Positions 1-6,795 are shown, numbered from the stretch's first letter. The stretch: 9,964 nt of DNA from Ignavibacteriales bacterium (GCA_020061995.1 JAGUXE010000009.1:1-9964), one strand, 5' to 3'. A program made the numbers and translations. The notes: generated from the letters alone by a model not told the origin.

Positions 1-663
1 ATAATGCATTCTCAAAATTTCAAGCCAGCCCATCAGACTTGAAATAGGTGTCCCAAATTGATGTGCAGTTTCCTTAGCCATACCAACCCAAATATTACTT
101 TGTTCACTTTTCTTTATTTGGCTAAATCCTATGTAGCCTATAATTATAAAAATAGCGACTATTAATATTTGTATGTAAGGATAAAATTTCAATTGATTTA
201 TAAGTTCAGAATCTCCATAATGAATTTTTGTTAATATTATGGTATCCTGACCTTGTACATATTTTACTAAAATTGGATTTTGGACTGCATCCATTTCTAC
301 AATTTTACTTGCAAAATATTTTTGTAATTCTTGTTCAGATAATGTGGAATCATATCGAATATTTCGTATTTCAGTTGAAGCCCCTTGCAAATTAACTTCA
401 TCATTAGCATTTGTGAGGATCATTGGGAAATCAATCGGACGGATAATATTTTCAAAAAGAAATGTAATATCCCCTTCGGGTTCGGAAGAATTTGCAACAT
501 ACTCCAAACCATTCGCAAAAAATTGAACGTATTGTTTTTCTTTTTCCTGGAGTTTATTAACAAGTCCATTCGTATAAAACAATGTACCGCCACCAATAGC
601 AAATGCTATTATCAACAATGAAATTTTAATATTAACTGAAGCAGGACCACCACTCATTTTCAT
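1..663 (-). CDS. Membrane sensor histidine kinase, N-terminal part (runs off the window)
   Basis: The minus strand is open from an ATG at 663-661 to base 1 (221 codons), and the gene continues beyond the window. The first residues are followed by a hydrophobic helix (about 12-30), an extracytoplasmic segment (about 31-158), a second helix (about 160-180) and a HisKA dimerisation/phospho-acceptor start with the H-box ETAHQFGTPI, where His201 is the likely phosphorylated residue. This is the layout of a two-component sensor kinase in the inner membrane; the ATPase domain should lie outside the window. The outer segment resembles no sensor domain I can name, so the signal is unknown. The chosen ATG overlaps the amidase stop as ATGA, the same coupling seen at three other junctions here; a second in-frame ATG two codons on (657) is the alternative. 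It is last visible in the purA-amidase operon, and its response regulator is not visible. Confidence 0.88.
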   Translation of the reverse strand, partial: MKMSGGPASVNIKISLLIIAFAIGGGTLFYTNGLVNKLQEKEKQYVQFFANGLEYVANSSEPEGDITFLFENIIRPIDFPMILTNANDEVNLQGASTEIRNIRYDSTLSEQELQKYFASKIVEMDAVQNPILVKYVQGQDTIILTKIHYGDSELINQLKFYPYIQILIVAIFIIIGYIGFSQIKKSEQSNIWVGMAKETAHQFGTPISSLMGWLEILRMHY

Positions 664-1163
664 TCTGCATACTCTTCATAAAATTGTTCGATCGATTTTA
701 ACAATTGTTCAGCTATTAGTCGTTGATATTCAACATCTAACAATTTTTTCTCTTGAGAGGGGATTATCATAAATGCTGGCTCAACTAAGAGTGAAATTGA
801 TTCTGGAATTCTACACATATATAAATTATCCCAATAAAGTCCAAAATCTTTTAAACCGAGATTTTTTACAAAATTGGAATGAATAAATTTTGCTAATGGC
901 AGTGCTTGTCGATAGTAATAATAAACAGAAGTTCCATTATGCAAAGTTGGGTCAACATTTTGCGGAACCGCATTATTATGGATGCTAATACTGATCTCAG
1001 CGTTAAATGAATTTACACGTGACTTTCGACTCGTCAATGGTATCCCTTCACCATTATGGGTTAAAAATACTTTCGCCCCTTTGTCAATAAGCAGTTCTTC
1101 TAATTTTTGTGAGATGGCAAAATTAATATCCCTTTCCAAAGTCCCTCTTGGTCCTACTGCTCC
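660..1163 (-). CDS. Amidase C-terminal piece: most of the Amidase_3 catalytic domain
   Basis: This is the continuation of the amidase after the TAA, in the same frame: GAVGPRGT, then 159 residues with the second zinc ligand (Glu in LERD), the third (His in ISIHNN) and the catalytic Glu in LLVEP. It has no signal peptide of its own. The only nearby start is a TTG at 1139, preceded by a purine-rich GAGGG just three bases away, which is poor spacing. That TTG is more simply the leucine codon of the uninterrupted protein. Independent translation by re-initiation 24 bases after the stop is possible but would give a cytoplasmic fragment lacking the DPGH histidine. Confidence 0.6.
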   Translation of the reverse strand, partial: GAVGPRGTLERDINFAISQKLEELLIDKGAKVFLTHNGEGIPLTSRKSRVNSFNAEISISIHNNAVPQNVDPTLHNGTSVYYYYRQALPLAKFIHSNFVKNLGLKDFGLYWDNLYMCRIPESISLLVEPAFMIIPSQEKKLLDVEYQRLIAEQLLKSIEQFYEEYAE

Positions 1164-2510
1164 TTATTCAGGCTTATGGCCCGGATCCAAAACAATTTTT
1201 CGTCCTTCCAATTGATTACCGAAAAAAAGAAAAGTAGAATTTCTTTTTGCAGGTTTATTAATTGTAAGATTTAAAATATTCCCATCATACGATGCTTTAT
1301 AACCCCAATACGTTTTTTGATTTAGGTAGATTATAACTTCTAGAACATTTTCTTTTGGTTGTGTCCAGGTAATTTCCCTAATAAATTCTGATTTCCTATC
1401 ATAAAAAATAAAGTCTATGTTCGAGGTAACGTTGTAAACTAAAAGTTTTATGCTTTGTGGAAAATTTTCTTGGATTATTTTATAGGGGAGACGTTCATTA
1501 AATCCGAGTTGAATATTAACCTCATTCTCATAATCAGATGTTCTTATAATATCAACTGAACTTTGAGGGATTGCGGTTCCCGGCGGAAGTAACTGTACAC
1601 TTTTTTCATTAACAAAAATTGATTCATCTTTGCTAAGCAAACACTTATATGAAGAACCCTCTTTCCCGATTACTAATAATTTTAATCCTTCTTCAAGAAA
1701 TAGGCTATAAGCTTTTCCATTTCCGTATCTTCCTACAATTCTGTTAGAATCAAACTTAGTTTCGACTACCAAAGGTAATTTTTCTGAAATTGTGGAAAGA
1801 TTCCCTTTAAGTTGATATGAAATCTTGTTACCATTTTTACTAATTCCAGTGACTTTTATAGTAGAATTATTCAACGGTTTTGTTACCCGAAATGAATTTT
1901 TATAAATACCATAAATTGTATCATTGATACCCTTAAACCCTTCACCGAAAATTGCATCCTGACGCAGGTATTTATTTACTATTATGGTTTCAAATAGTGG
2001 GAAATTTTCTTTAATACCATCCACTGTGTACATAAGATTAAGTCCCGGTGCTGCTTTCACTTCAATATTAACATGTTCGGTTAGTGCCACTGTTAAATCT
2101 TGTGCTGGTGAGTTATCCCATCTTTCGTCAACATTAAAATTATTATGGGGAGTTGTAACAATTCTTTCACGGATGTTAAAAACTTTTTCAATTATTTGTC
2201 TTTTCCCACCGGAGAATATTTCAAAAATAAATTTCCCATTCTGTTTTTCATTTTCGTCAAAGAGTATTATCGGTGCGAAGACTATAAAAGCACCATCTTC
2301 ATCAATCTGTGCATCAACATCATTCACTTTTAATTTTGCATTTTGAACATTTATATTTCCAAGAAGATAGAATGGTTTTCCAGTGAGTTGGAGAATTTCG
2401 TTTTTTGTGGGAAAAATTATATTGAGGGAAACGTGTTCGTCTCCCTTTCCAATTTCAAAATTAATGAAGAGAAAAGAAAGCAATAATCCGATTAGAATTA
2501 ATCTTTTCAT
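1164..2510 (-). CDS. Amidase N-terminal piece: signal peptide, beta-rich regions and first zinc motif
   Basis: This is what would be translated from the interrupted amidase up to the TAA (448 residues). It starts with Lys-Arg and a hydrophobic stretch (about residues 4-20), a typical signal peptide. A long region without obvious catalytic motifs follows; residues about 260-320 resemble an SH3-like wall-binding fold, and residues about 325-430 look like an AMIN-type region, as expected in front of an Amidase_3 domain. These two domain guesses are weak and rest on position and residue pattern only. The piece ends just after DPGHKPE, carrying only the first zinc histidine, so it should have no amidase activity by itself. 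The ATG at 2510 overlaps the purA stop (ATGA). Confidence 0.72.
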   Translation of the reverse strand: MKRLILIGLLLSFLFINFEIGKGDEHVSLNIIFPTKNEILQLTGKPFYLLGNINVQNAKLKVNDVDAQIDEDGAFIVFAPIILFDENEKQNGKFIFEIFSGGKRQIIEKVFNIRERIVTTPHNNFNVDERWDNSPAQDLTVALTEHVNIEVKAAPGLNLMYTVDGIKENFPLFETIIVNKYLRQDAIFGEGFKGINDTIYGIYKNSFRVTKPLNNSTIKVTGISKNGNKISYQLKGNLSTISEKLPLVVETKFDSNRIVGRYGNGKAYSLFLEEGLKLLVIGKEGSSYKCLLSKDESIFVNEKSVQLLPPGTAIPQSSVDIIRTSDYENEVNIQLGFNERLPYKIIQENFPQSIKLLVYNVTSNIDFIFYDRKSEFIREITWTQPKENVLEVIIYLNQKTYWGYKASYDGNILNLTINKPAKRNSTFLFFGNQLEGRKIVLDPGHKPE

Positions 2511-3778
2511 TCTTTATAAAATGTCTGCTTTCGTTTTGGTCCGACTGAAATAATGTCAATTTTTATGCATGCTTCTTTAGCAATAAAATCGAGATAATTT
2601 TTTGTTATTTGAGGTAAATCATTATAGGATTCGCATTTAGTAGTATCAGAATTCCACCCCGGAAGAGTTGTGTAGATAGGTTTAACACTATTTAATTTTG
2701 CAGGATCAGTAGGGAAATTCTTTAAAATATGTCCTTCATATTCGTAAGCAGTACAAACTTGGATCTCTTCAAAATGATCTAAAACATCCAACTTTGTAAT
2801 AGCAACAGAATCAATACCATTTACCATTTGCGAGTACTTGACCAAAGGAGCATCAAACCAACCGCAACGTCTTGGCCGCCCGGTTGTAGCTCCGAATTCG
2901 CTTCCAACTTTTCGTAGTTTCTCACCGGTTGCATCAAGAAGTTCAGTAGGGAAGGGACCTTCTCCAACTCTTGTTGTATAGGCTTTTACGATTCCTATTA
3001 CATTTGTGATTTTATTAGGTGGAATTCCTGTCCCTGTGCATGCTCCTCCCGAAGTTGGATTTGAAGATGTAACAAAGGGATACGTTCCAAAATCAACATC
3101 AAGCAACGCTCCCTGAGCTCCCTCCAGAAGGATTGATTTACCTTCAGTAATGGCATTATTAAGAAATGCTGGAACATCTTTTATGTAAGGATCAATAGCT
3201 TTATCAAATTCTTCATATTGCTCGATCATTTCTTCAACATTCAATTCATCTTTACCGTAGATATTTTTTAGAAGTAAGTTTTTCTCATCTAAATTCATTC
3301 TGATTTTTTGTGCTAAAAGATTACGATCTAGAAGGTCGTTTATTCTTATTCCTTTACGTGCATATTTATCGATGTAACATGGACCAATTCCTCTTCCGGT
3401 CGTACCAATTTTATTTTTTCCGCTTTCATTAATAGAATCAAGAAGTTTATGATAAGGCATTATCAAATGTGCGTTATGGCTGATGAATAATCTTCCTTTA
3501 ACGGATATATTATTTTTTTCTAGAAGATCAATTTCTTCGAGAAGAGCAATTGGATCAATTACAACACCACTGCCTATTACACAAATAACATCAGCTCTTA
3601 AAATGCCGGATGGAATTAAATGAAGTATATACTTATCATCCCCAATTTCAACGGTATGTCCGGCGTTTGCACCCCCCTGATAACGAGCGACTATCGGATA
3701 ATTTTCACTCAAGAGATCGACAATTTTTCCTTTGCCTTCATCTCCCCATTGGCTTCCTACTAGAATTGTAACCTGCAT
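2507..3778 (-). CDS. purA: Adenylosuccinate synthase
   Basis: Cytoplasmic enzyme of purine synthesis: it joins IMP and aspartate using GTP to form adenylosuccinate, the first committed step to AMP. The 423 residues match the usual family length. The motifs are all present: WGDEGKGK at 11-18 (catalytic Asp13), NAGH with His41, TTGRGIGP at 126-133, the IMP/aspartate loop region VGEGPFPTEL at 271-280, TTGRPRRCGW at 298-307, the guanine-binding TKLD at 328-331 and a C-terminal GPKRKQT. The ATG at 3778 has a GGAG at 3788-3791 nine bases upstream. The TGA overlaps the amidase ATG, so the wall enzyme and sensor kinase ride on the purA transcript. No residue looks damaged. Confidence 0.97.
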   Translation of the reverse strand: MQVTILVGSQWGDEGKGKIVDLLSENYPIVARYQGGANAGHTVEIGDDKYILHLIPSGILRADVICVIGSGVVIDPIALLEEIDLLEKNNISVKGRLFISHNAHLIMPYHKLLDSINESGKNKIGTTGRGIGPCYIDKYARKGIRINDLLDRNLLAQKIRMNLDEKNLLLKNIYGKDELNVEEMIEQYEEFDKAIDPYIKDVPAFLNNAITEGKSILLEGAQGALLDVDFGTYPFVTSSNPTSGGACTGTGIPPNKITNVIGIVKAYTTRVGEGPFPTELLDATGEKLRKVGSEFGATTGRPRRCGWFDAPLVKYSQMVNGIDSVAITKLDVLDHFEEIQVCTAYEYEGHILKNFPTDPAKLNSVKPIYTTLPGWNSDTTKCESYNDLPQITKNYLDFIAKEACIKIDIISVGPKRKQTFYKE

Positions 3779-3787
3779 AAGTAATTA

Positions 3788-3791
3788 CTCC
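3788..3791 (-). promoter_or_regulatory. Ribosome binding site of purA
   Basis: GGAG lies nine bases before the purA ATG on the minus strand. It supports that start and shows that at least some genes of this genome use Shine-Dalgarno pairing. Confidence 0.65.
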
Positions 3792-3836
3792 GGTATTTTT
3801 GTTCTTATGATTTTTGGTGAATAGATAATGAGTAGA

Positions 3837-3842
3837 ATTATA
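3837..3842 (-). promoter_or_regulatory. Candidate -10 element for purA
   Basis: A perfect TATAAT on the minus strand sits about 60 bases before the purA start, just after the terminator of the upstream STAS gene. The best -35 candidate is TTTTCA at 3858-3863 with a short 15-base spacer, overlapping the terminator T-tract. The position suits a promoter restarting transcription for purA, but in DNA this AT-rich a TATAAT alone is weak evidence. Confidence 0.33.
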
Positions 3843-3863
3843 GATAATAAAATAAAATGAAAA

Positions 3864-3885
3864 ACTCCGGAAAAATATCCGGAGT
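3864..3885 (-). terminator. Rho-independent terminator after the STAS gene
   Basis: A perfect 8-bp stem (ACTCCGGA / TCCGGAGT) with a six-base loop is followed on the minus strand by TTTTTCATTTTATTTT. It lies 25 bases after the STAS stop and before purA, so it should end most STAS transcripts and separate the two genes. Confidence 0.85.
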
Positions 3886-3909
3886 CTATAAAGTAATTGT
3901 ATTAATTTT

Positions 3910-4251
3910 TTACTTTGAAAAACTTTTTACTGCATTTTCAACTGAGTCATAATGATCAAATATGCTTATGAGTTTAGTAATCATTAAGAGACTTTCGATT
4001 TTCTCTGTAACATTAGCTAACTTTAAAACGCCTTCTTCTTTTTTAACAGTAGTTAATCCGCTTATCAACATTCCTAAACCAGAACTGTTCATAAATTTAA
4101 CATCTGCTAAATCAAAGACTATGTTCTTTTTCCCATCGGCAAGTAATTTTCTAAGAGTTTCACTAAGTTCACCGGCGTCTGGACCACCCATGACGTTCCC
4201 CTTTAACTCTACGATTACTGCACCATACTTTTCGCTAATTTTAATTTTCAT
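3910..4251 (-). CDS. STAS-domain protein, anti-sigma factor antagonist type
   Basis: A 113-residue single-domain STAS protein of the SpoIIAA/RsbV kind, small, soluble and cytoplasmic. The alternating beta/alpha pattern and the loop MNSSGLGML (Ser56/Ser57) match the site where partner kinases phosphorylate these proteins. The family works by binding an anti-sigma kinase and so freeing its target. The start chosen is the ATG at 4251, with AAGGA seven bases upstream; a longer reading from a TTG at 4275 adds eight polar residues but has no binding site. It is transcribed alone, ends at a hairpin terminator, and is divergent from the ECF sigma gene. Its kinase partner is not evident; the HATPase at 9231 is a candidate but is more simply paired with the STAS gene beside it. 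Confidence 0.9.
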   Translation of the reverse strand: MKIKISEKYGAVIVELKGNVMGGPDAGELSETLRKLLADGKKNIVFDLADVKFMNSSGLGMLISGLTTVKKEEGVLKLANVTEKIESLLMITKLISIFDHYDSVENAVKSFSK

Positions 4252-4258
4252 GGAAACA

Positions 4259-4263
4259 TCCTT
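4259..4263 (-). promoter_or_regulatory. Ribosome binding site that decides the STAS start
   Basis: AAGGA seven bases before the ATG at 4251 on the minus strand. It lies inside the longer TTG-started reading, so it favours the 113-residue protein. Confidence 0.7.
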
Positions 4264-4491
4264 TTGTTTGTTCAAAATTTAATGAGTTACAGTTTTTAAT
4301 GCAAGCATCTTTTAATAAATAAATCCGATTTACCACAATATTTTCTCACGATGTTAACCGTTGATAAAGGATTGAGGACGTTAATCTAACAATAATTCAG
4401 TTTATCACAAAGGGGGGATTGTATTGTTTGAAAATTTAGTTTTTTTATTAGATTTCGCAAAGAAAAAATCTCATTTATCTTCAATTTTCTC

Positions 4492-4519
4492 GGAACTCTT
4501 TTAATAACGAAATCGTCTT
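4492..4519 (+). promoter_or_regulatory. ECF-type autoregulatory promoter of the sigma gene
   Basis: GGAACT (4492-4497) and CGTCTT (4514-4519) are 16 bases apart, matching the general -35 GGAAC and -10 CGTC pattern known for ECF sigma factors. The sigma gene begins six bases after the -10, so transcription would start at or within a base or two of the ATG. Self-activation of ECF operons is common; here the match is seen in sequence, and recognition by this sigma factor is inferred. Confidence 0.62.
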
Positions 4520-4524
4520 AAGAT

Positions 4525-5121
4525 ATGAACAACAACAAAATTAATGAAGAAGTGCAAACACAAACAATTTTAACCCTGGATGATGATTTTTCTCTCATCA
4601 AAAGATTTAATGATGGGGATGAATCTGCTTTTCGTGCACTGATTTCGAGACACAAAGAAAAAGTACGAAATCTTATTTATTTAACTTTGGGAAATACTGA
4701 TTCGCTAGATGACATCTCTCAAGAAGTTTTTATTTCGGTTTATAGAAAGTTGAAGTCTTTTAGATTTGAATCACAATTTACAACCTGGTTATATCGTATT
4801 ACTGTAAACAAGTGCAGGGACCATCTCAGAAAGATTAAAATTAGAAGTATTTTTTCCCCCTTTACAACTGAATCTGAAAATCTAATTTCTCCTGAACAAG
4901 TTCCTGATGATTATGATATTAAATTGATTGTTAGGCAAGCTGTAGCTACGCTTCCGGAGAAATTAAGAATTCCACTCATTCTAAAAGATTTTGACGGTCT
5001 AAGTTATCAAGAAATTTCTGAAACAATGGGTGTTGAATTAGGGACGATAAAATCAAGAATTTTCAGAGCACGTGAGGGTTTAAAAAAGATTTTAACTCCT
5101 TACCAAAAGGAACTTTTATGA
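4525..5121 (+). CDS. ECF-family RNA polymerase sigma factor
   Basis: A 198-residue group 4 (ECF) sigma factor that would direct RNA polymerase to a small stress or envelope regulon. Region 2 spans about residues 24-103, with DDISQEVFISVYRKL as the core-binding/-10 helix stretch and FTTWLYRITVNKCRDHLR following. A short variable linker (about 104-133) leads to region 4 (about 135-190), with LPEKLRIPLILKDFDGLS and the helix-turn-helix GTIKSRIFRAREGL. Regions 1 and 3 are absent, as usual for ECF factors. An in-frame TAA at 4519-4521 shows that the ATG at 4525 is the earliest start; no Shine-Dalgarno precedes it, which fits a leaderless message. Its stop overlaps the next gene by ATGA, the classic arrangement of a sigma factor with its regulator. 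Confidence 0.95.
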   Translation: MNNNKINEEVQTQTILTLDDDFSLIKRFNDGDESAFRALISRHKEKVRNLIYLTLGNTDSLDDISQEVFISVYRKLKSFRFESQFTTWLYRITVNKCRDHLRKIKIRSIFSPFTTESENLISPEQVPDDYDIKLIVRQAVATLPEKLRIPLILKDFDGLSYQEISETMGVELGTIKSRIFRAREGLKKILTPYQKELL

Positions 5122-6620
5122 AACCAAACAATAAAAAATTAGAATCGCTTTCATCTTTTTTGGATGATGAATTGAACGCGACTGAAAAAGAATTAATTGT
5201 TGATCAATTGAAATCGGATCTCAGTTTGCAAAAAGAATTTCAAAACCTAAAAGAGAATAAGGACTTAGTTCATGGAATAAAACCTTTACCTGAGGATCAT
5301 TATTTTGAGACAAGACTTTTGGAAAGAATTAAATCTGAAAAACAGAAGGTGTGGTATTCTTTTTTTGTGAAAAAACCTGTTATTGTATTTGCTTCAGTTA
5401 CATTAGTCCTGATGACTATTTTTAGATTTTATCCGGGAATTTTCACGGGATTTATTGATGAACAAAAAGCAAATTTGATGGATTTATATGCAGCGAATTT
5501 AAAACCTTTTATTTTTAATGTTGGATTAAATTCAGATGATATTTTTAATTTCGCTTTCAATAAAACTATAACACTTGATAAAGAAAAGAATCAGGTTCTA
5601 CTGGTTGGAATTGATGAAGCTGGAAAGGACTTTTTTGAAGTTAAGTTTGATAAGAAAAATGAAAATGAGAATAAAGTAAATCTTGCTTCGTTTGTTGAAT
5701 CACTCGAATTGGATTCAAAACAGAAAAAACAGTTTGATTCAATTTTGCTAAGCTATTCAGATGATCTCGCATCACAAATATTGGTCGATGAGAATAAGAC
5801 AGTTGCAGTAAATCCAAATATCTTGAATTATCAAAATGCTCTAAAAGCCGAACTTATGGCTTTTGCATCTCAAGCAAACAAAGTTGCTTTTACAAAATAT
5901 TTCCCTGTAAGTGTCGGTGTACATGACACCCAAGAATTGTCTAAAATGGTTAAAAATGTAAAAAAGAATGACAACAATAATTACTTTGTGTTTACTCCAG
6001 ATACTATTTTTACAAGTTCATTAGATGTTGATAAGGCACTGTTGAGATCTGAAATATCTCGACATAAGGATCGGTTGAATTTCAGTAAGGAAATAAATGA
6101 ACTTAATGATGATTTAAGAGTTTTTGTCCGTTCTAATAATTCGAAAAATGTAAAACCAAATAAAGAACTTAAAATTGTGGTTAATGATGATTTTCTCAAA
6201 GTAGAAATACCTGAATTTGCTGTTCCTGACATACAACTACCCAATTTAGTCAATATGAATTCTGCAATTGAAGCTGCATTTGGACAAATACGTGATATGA
6301 AAGTTAATATCAGAATTGATACGGTAGGTAAGAAACAATCATTCACCATGAAATACAAAGAAAAAAAGGGGAGTAGTTCCGGTTTTGATGTTCAGGTAAA
6401 CGCACCCGAAATTAGTGGACAATCACTAGATTCACTTCAAAGTGTATTCAAGTTTTTTATGCAAGATACTGTGATGTTTAATTCGAAGGAACTCAGAAAA
6501 GAAATGGAACGTGTTAAAAAAGAGATGCGACATTTCCGGGAAGAAATGGAAAAAATGAGAAAAGAATTGAATCCGGGTTCAGCACCTACAAAAAAGGAAA
6601 AAACCCCAATCGAAATTTAA
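5118..6620 (+). CDS. Membrane-anchored protein in anti-sigma factor position, with large outer domain
   Basis: A 500-residue protein, probably the anti-sigma factor of the ECF factor just upstream (ATGA overlap). Residues about 8-75 (starting LSSFLDDELNATEKELI) resemble the helical N-terminus of anti-sigma factors, but the zinc motif HxxxCxxC is absent. One hydrophobic helix (about 87-103) separates this cytoplasmic part from a 390-residue part expected in the periplasm. That part is charged, rich in Lys, Asp and Asn, and resembles no domain I know. It ends in a short coiled coil (about 456-485) with residues L459/V466/F473/M480 and M463/M470/M477/L484 exactly seven apart, followed by a polar tail. 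The usual model is that the N-terminus holds the sigma factor until an envelope signal releases it. The anti-sigma role rests on position and topology, and most of the outer domain is unassigned. Confidence 0.8.
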   Translation: MKPNNKKLESLSSFLDDELNATEKELIVDQLKSDLSLQKEFQNLKENKDLVHGIKPLPEDHYFETRLLERIKSEKQKVWYSFFVKKPVIVFASVTLVLMTIFRFYPGIFTGFIDEQKANLMDLYAANLKPFIFNVGLNSDDIFNFAFNKTITLDKEKNQVLLVGIDEAGKDFFEVKFDKKNENENKVNLASFVESLELDSKQKKQFDSILLSYSDDLASQILVDENKTVAVNPNILNYQNALKAELMAFASQANKVAFTKYFPVSVGVHDTQELSKMVKNVKKNDNNNYFVFTPDTIFTSSLDVDKALLRSEISRHKDRLNFSKEINELNDDLRVFVRSNNSKNVKPNKELKIVVNDDFLKVEIPEFAVPDIQLPNLVNMNSAIEAAFGQIRDMKVNIRIDTVGKKQSFTMKYKEKKGSSSGFDVQVNAPEISGQSLDSLQSVFKFFMQDTVMFNSKELRKEMERVKKEMRHFREEMEKMRKELNPGSAPTKKEKTPIEI

Positions 6621-6623
6621 TTT

Positions 6624-6646
6624 AGAGGCTGTTCAATGCAGCCTCT
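6624..6646 (+). terminator. Hairpin after the sigma/anti-sigma operon, likely terminator
   Basis: An 8-bp perfect stem (AGAGGCTG / CAGCCTCT) with a seven-base loop begins four bases after the anti-sigma stop. The following bases (CATCCTATTATTTA) are only partly T-rich, so intrinsic termination may be incomplete. Its position between two operons supports the call. Confidence 0.58.
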
Positions 6647-6740
6647 CATCCTATTATTTACTACAACTTATCATGCTTTTTCACCGCACATATATCTTAG
6701 CTTTTTAATATCTGAATCATTCCCTATTTTTTGAGCGAGA

Positions 6741-6768
6741 TTGAAAATTCATAGAATTCAACTATATT
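6741..6768 (+). promoter_or_regulatory. Candidate promoter of the rsbU-like operon
   Basis: TTGAAA (6741-6746) and TATATT (6763-6768), 16 bases apart, fit the sigma-70 pattern about 30 bases before the coding start. TTGAAAATTC followed by GAATTCAA forms an imperfect dyad across the -35 and spacer, which could be an operator or chance in AT-rich DNA. No ECF-type GGAAC/CGTC pair is present: the GGAAC at 6774-6778 has no -10 partner. Confidence 0.4.
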
Positions 6769-6795
6769 TAAAGGGAACAAGACAGGTTTTTAAGT

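Larger units (their letters stand above)
660..2510 (-). pseudogene. N-acetylmuramoyl-L-alanine amidase (Amidase_3) interrupted by an in-frame stop
   Basis: One reading frame of 617 codons encodes a secreted zinc amidase that would cut the MurNAc-L-alanine bond of peptidoglycan in the periplasm, but codon 449 is TAA. The Amidase_3 domain is otherwise complete: DPGH (His445), GTLERD (Glu459), ISIHNN (His511) and LLVEP (Glu577) match the three zinc ligands and the catalytic glutamate of the family. The stop falls between the first two ligands, so neither piece alone holds the active site. The frame is kept across the stop, so a single base substitution explains it and no indel is needed. It overlaps purA upstream and the kinase downstream by ATGA. 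It may be a recent nonsense mutation, a base error in an assembly, or a read-through or split gene. TAA is an ordinary stop elsewhere in the window (for example 6618-6620 and 8854-8856), which argues against a changed genetic code. Confidence 0.75.
4252..4524. other. Divergent intergenic region between the STAS gene and the ECF sigma gene
   Basis: These 273 bases hold no convincing ORF. They must carry the promoters for both directions. On the plus strand the last 35 bases hold an ECF-type promoter. Further up, TTTG at 4427-4430 and TAGATTTC at 4449-4456, 18 bases apart, loosely resemble the Bacteroidetes housekeeping promoter (TTTG and TAnnTTTG) and could give basal sigma-gene expression. 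On the minus strand TTGCAT and TAAATT 17 bases apart (about 4281-4309) are a weak sigma-70-like candidate for the STAS gene. A run of six G near 4412 stands out in AT-rich DNA but has no known role. Confidence 0.45.

Noticed and set aside
344..621. Plus-strand ORFs opposite the histidine kinase
   Set aside because: They are low-complexity and lie opposite a well-supported kinase reading frame.
660..1139. A separate 159-residue gene starting at TTG 1139
   Set aside because: It is in the same frame as the upstream amidase, starts in mid-domain at a leucine codon with badly spaced GAGGG, and continues the Amidase_3 motif order. It is the tail of the interrupted gene.
1164..1166. TAA read as a sense codon throughout the genome
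   Set aside because: Other clear genes in the window end at TAA at their expected family ends (8854-8856, 9220-9222, 6618-6620), so a general reassignment is not supported.
1984..2346. Plus-strand ORF of 120 codons opposite the amidase
   Set aside because: No recognisable motif, Ser/Phe/Ile-rich antisense composition, and it lies fully inside the amidase gene.
3787..3793. Third copy of ACTCCGG near purA, possibly an alternative pairing partner for the terminator hairpin (attenuator)
   Set aside because: On the minus strand it contains the GGAG binding site of purA, which explains it; no clear competing fold was seen.
4252..4275. Longer STAS protein starting at TTG 4275
   Set aside because: The ATG at 4251 has a well-spaced AAGGA and begins directly at the STAS fold; the extra eight residues are polar and the TTG lacks a binding site.
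3962..4282. Plus-strand ORF of 106 codons opposite the STAS gene
   Set aside because: It is an antisense shadow of the STAS gene; no binding site or family match.
5981..6358. Minus-strand ORF of 125 codons opposite the anti-sigma gene
   Set aside because: Lies wholly within the coding region of the coupled anti-sigma gene and shows no motif.
6774..6795. Second ECF promoter (GGAAC at 6774) for the rsbU-like operon
   Set aside because: There is no CGTC or similar -10 at 16-17 bases; the bases there are the start of the coding region.
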